Source: Lepeophtheirus salmonis
Taxonomy: Eukaryota; Arthropoda; Copepoda; Siphonostomatoida; Caligidae
Reading direction: 5' to 3'
Length of the DNA stretch: 64,000 nt
NCBI RefSeq assembly: GCF_016086655.4
Contig: NC_052135.2
Coordinates: 25,820,363-25,884,362 of the forward strand
Part shown: positions 63,101 through 64,000 of the stretch, piece by piece
Numbering within the stretch: the first letter of the stretch is position 1
Layout: every line of letters begins with the position of its first letter
Notes under the pieces: model-generated
What the model was told of the DNA's origin: nothing
Seen by the model: the letters and a program-made list of their open reading frames with translations, nothing else
The model's database searches: none
Program-made: the position numbers and the translations under genes

Positions 63101-63802
63101 AAAGAAATTTCTCAAGGGCAATTCTCCATTAGCAATAATATTGAAGGAAATGTTTATTGCACAGAGTAAAGAGTCTTAATTCTATTTTAAATAACGAACT
63201 TTGATAGTAGTATTTTATTAATTTTAGTATTCGTATTTCATAGTCATGACTTCATAATATTTACTTTTATAGAATACAGTGTAGTAACCTAGGGGGCCAG
63301 ATCAAACATAATTTTTTACTATGAGCATTTAATGTTAATATGTTGAGTAATTTATTAGTACACTAAGTCCAAACCAAGATAATAGTCGAGGCGACATTCA
63401 TATTACTTTATCTTTAATAAGTTATTTGTACCGGAATGTTGTGAAAAAAACATTTCCTAAGTGAATATTTTTTGACAAATTTTGACAATGTTTTTAGGTA
63501 AAAGATGATAATTTAATTTTATTAAAAAATATCTTGTTTATTTTTTATAATTAGGGGTGGAGACAGGGCATGTTCCTATAATTTATATCCAAAAGTTTTA
63601 AGGATAGACCCAAAAGGGTTATAGAGGAAAATAAAGTTTTGTTGGGGGTTCTTTTTATATTAGCTCTTGTCAAGAAGGTGTTGATATTCATGTCCTAAAT
63701 ATTTACAATATTTACATCCCTGTTGAAGACATTAGACATATCCGTTTATCATCCATCGAGTGAAATTAAGTATTGAAAAGTATTGAGTTAGAATTTTTGA
63801 TA
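63101..63802. other. Gene-free AT-rich stretch
   Basis: Nothing is recognised between the tandem-like repeats and the last copy of repeat family D. Confidence 0.5.
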
Positions 63803-64000
63803 TATGCAGCCCGTCAATGCAAAAACAAGTAGTAATAACTTTTCTGGCTCATTTATTTGGAGTGTGGATTATATATGTATTTTTCGAAGGATTACTGTCA
63901 ATTTATATTAAAAAGTTGTTCTCTTTAACCCTCTGGATGCTCTGCACTTGAAGTAGTTAAAATTGAAAATCACAATAAAAGAGTGAGACATTTATAGATT
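63803..64000. repeat. Interspersed repeat family D, copy 3 (runs off the window)
   Basis: ATGCAGCCCGTCAATGCAAA, then TTTAACCCTCTGGATGCTCT, TGAAGTAGTTAAAATTGA and CACAATAAAAGAGTGA, in the same order as 28465-28825. It is cut by the window edge. Confidence 0.6.

Noticed and set aside
1..64000. CRISPR arrays, bacterial operons, rRNA or tRNA genes
   Set aside because: Spliced genes and composition are eukaryotic. I saw no regularly spaced repeat array and no convincing tRNA arm pattern by eye; a tRNAscan run would be the decisive check.

Overview
The window is eukaryotic nuclear DNA: strongly AT-rich, with long A/T homopolymers, GT-AG splice signals, AATAAA-type poly(A) signals, large gene-poor spaces and many decayed Tc1/mariner copies. 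An arthropod is the most economical reading. The mix of very AT-rich intergenic DNA, DD37D mariners and a Tc1 element of the type common in fish and their parasites would suit a caligid copepod such as a salmon louse. That organism call is inference; I ran no search.

Only the first 7.6 kb carries recognisable host genes. A (3'(2'),5')-bisphosphate nucleotidase (BPNT1-type, inositol monophosphatase superfamily) has its coding sequence uninterrupted in one exon (255-1187, +), probably behind a 5' intron. It converges on a five-finger C2H2 zinc-finger gene on the minus strand. I rebuilt the latter as two coding exons (7382-7127 and 2988-1589) around a 4.1 kb intron; the splice phases match and give a predicted protein of 551 residues. 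A small CpG-dense patch at 7555-7584 lies just upstream of exon 1 and is the best promoter candidate in the window.

From 7.6 to 64 kb I find no intact host gene. The stretch is a transposon graveyard. It holds a broken hAT transposase (15.1-15.6 kb); several DD37D-type mariner copies (27.1-27.8, 33.4-34.6, 42.5-43.1, 44.6-45.3, 51.3-51.8 and 58.4-58.6 kb); a Tc1-related element with roughly 490-bp terminal inverted repeats (29.5-32.5 kb); and a second Tc1 copy (44.2-45.9 kb) into which a short mariner derivative has jumped. Between these lie at least six families of unclassified repeats seen two or more times here, a foldback element, several perfect small hairpins, a G-quadruplex-type motif and short tandem duplications.

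Nothing in the window looks like a new defence or metabolic system. The points most worth following are the long-inverted-repeat Tc1 element with a conserved-looking extra N-terminal segment, the nested transposon pair, the unclassified repeat families, and two short protein-like stretches (52.7 kb minus, 62.6 kb plus) that I could not assign.
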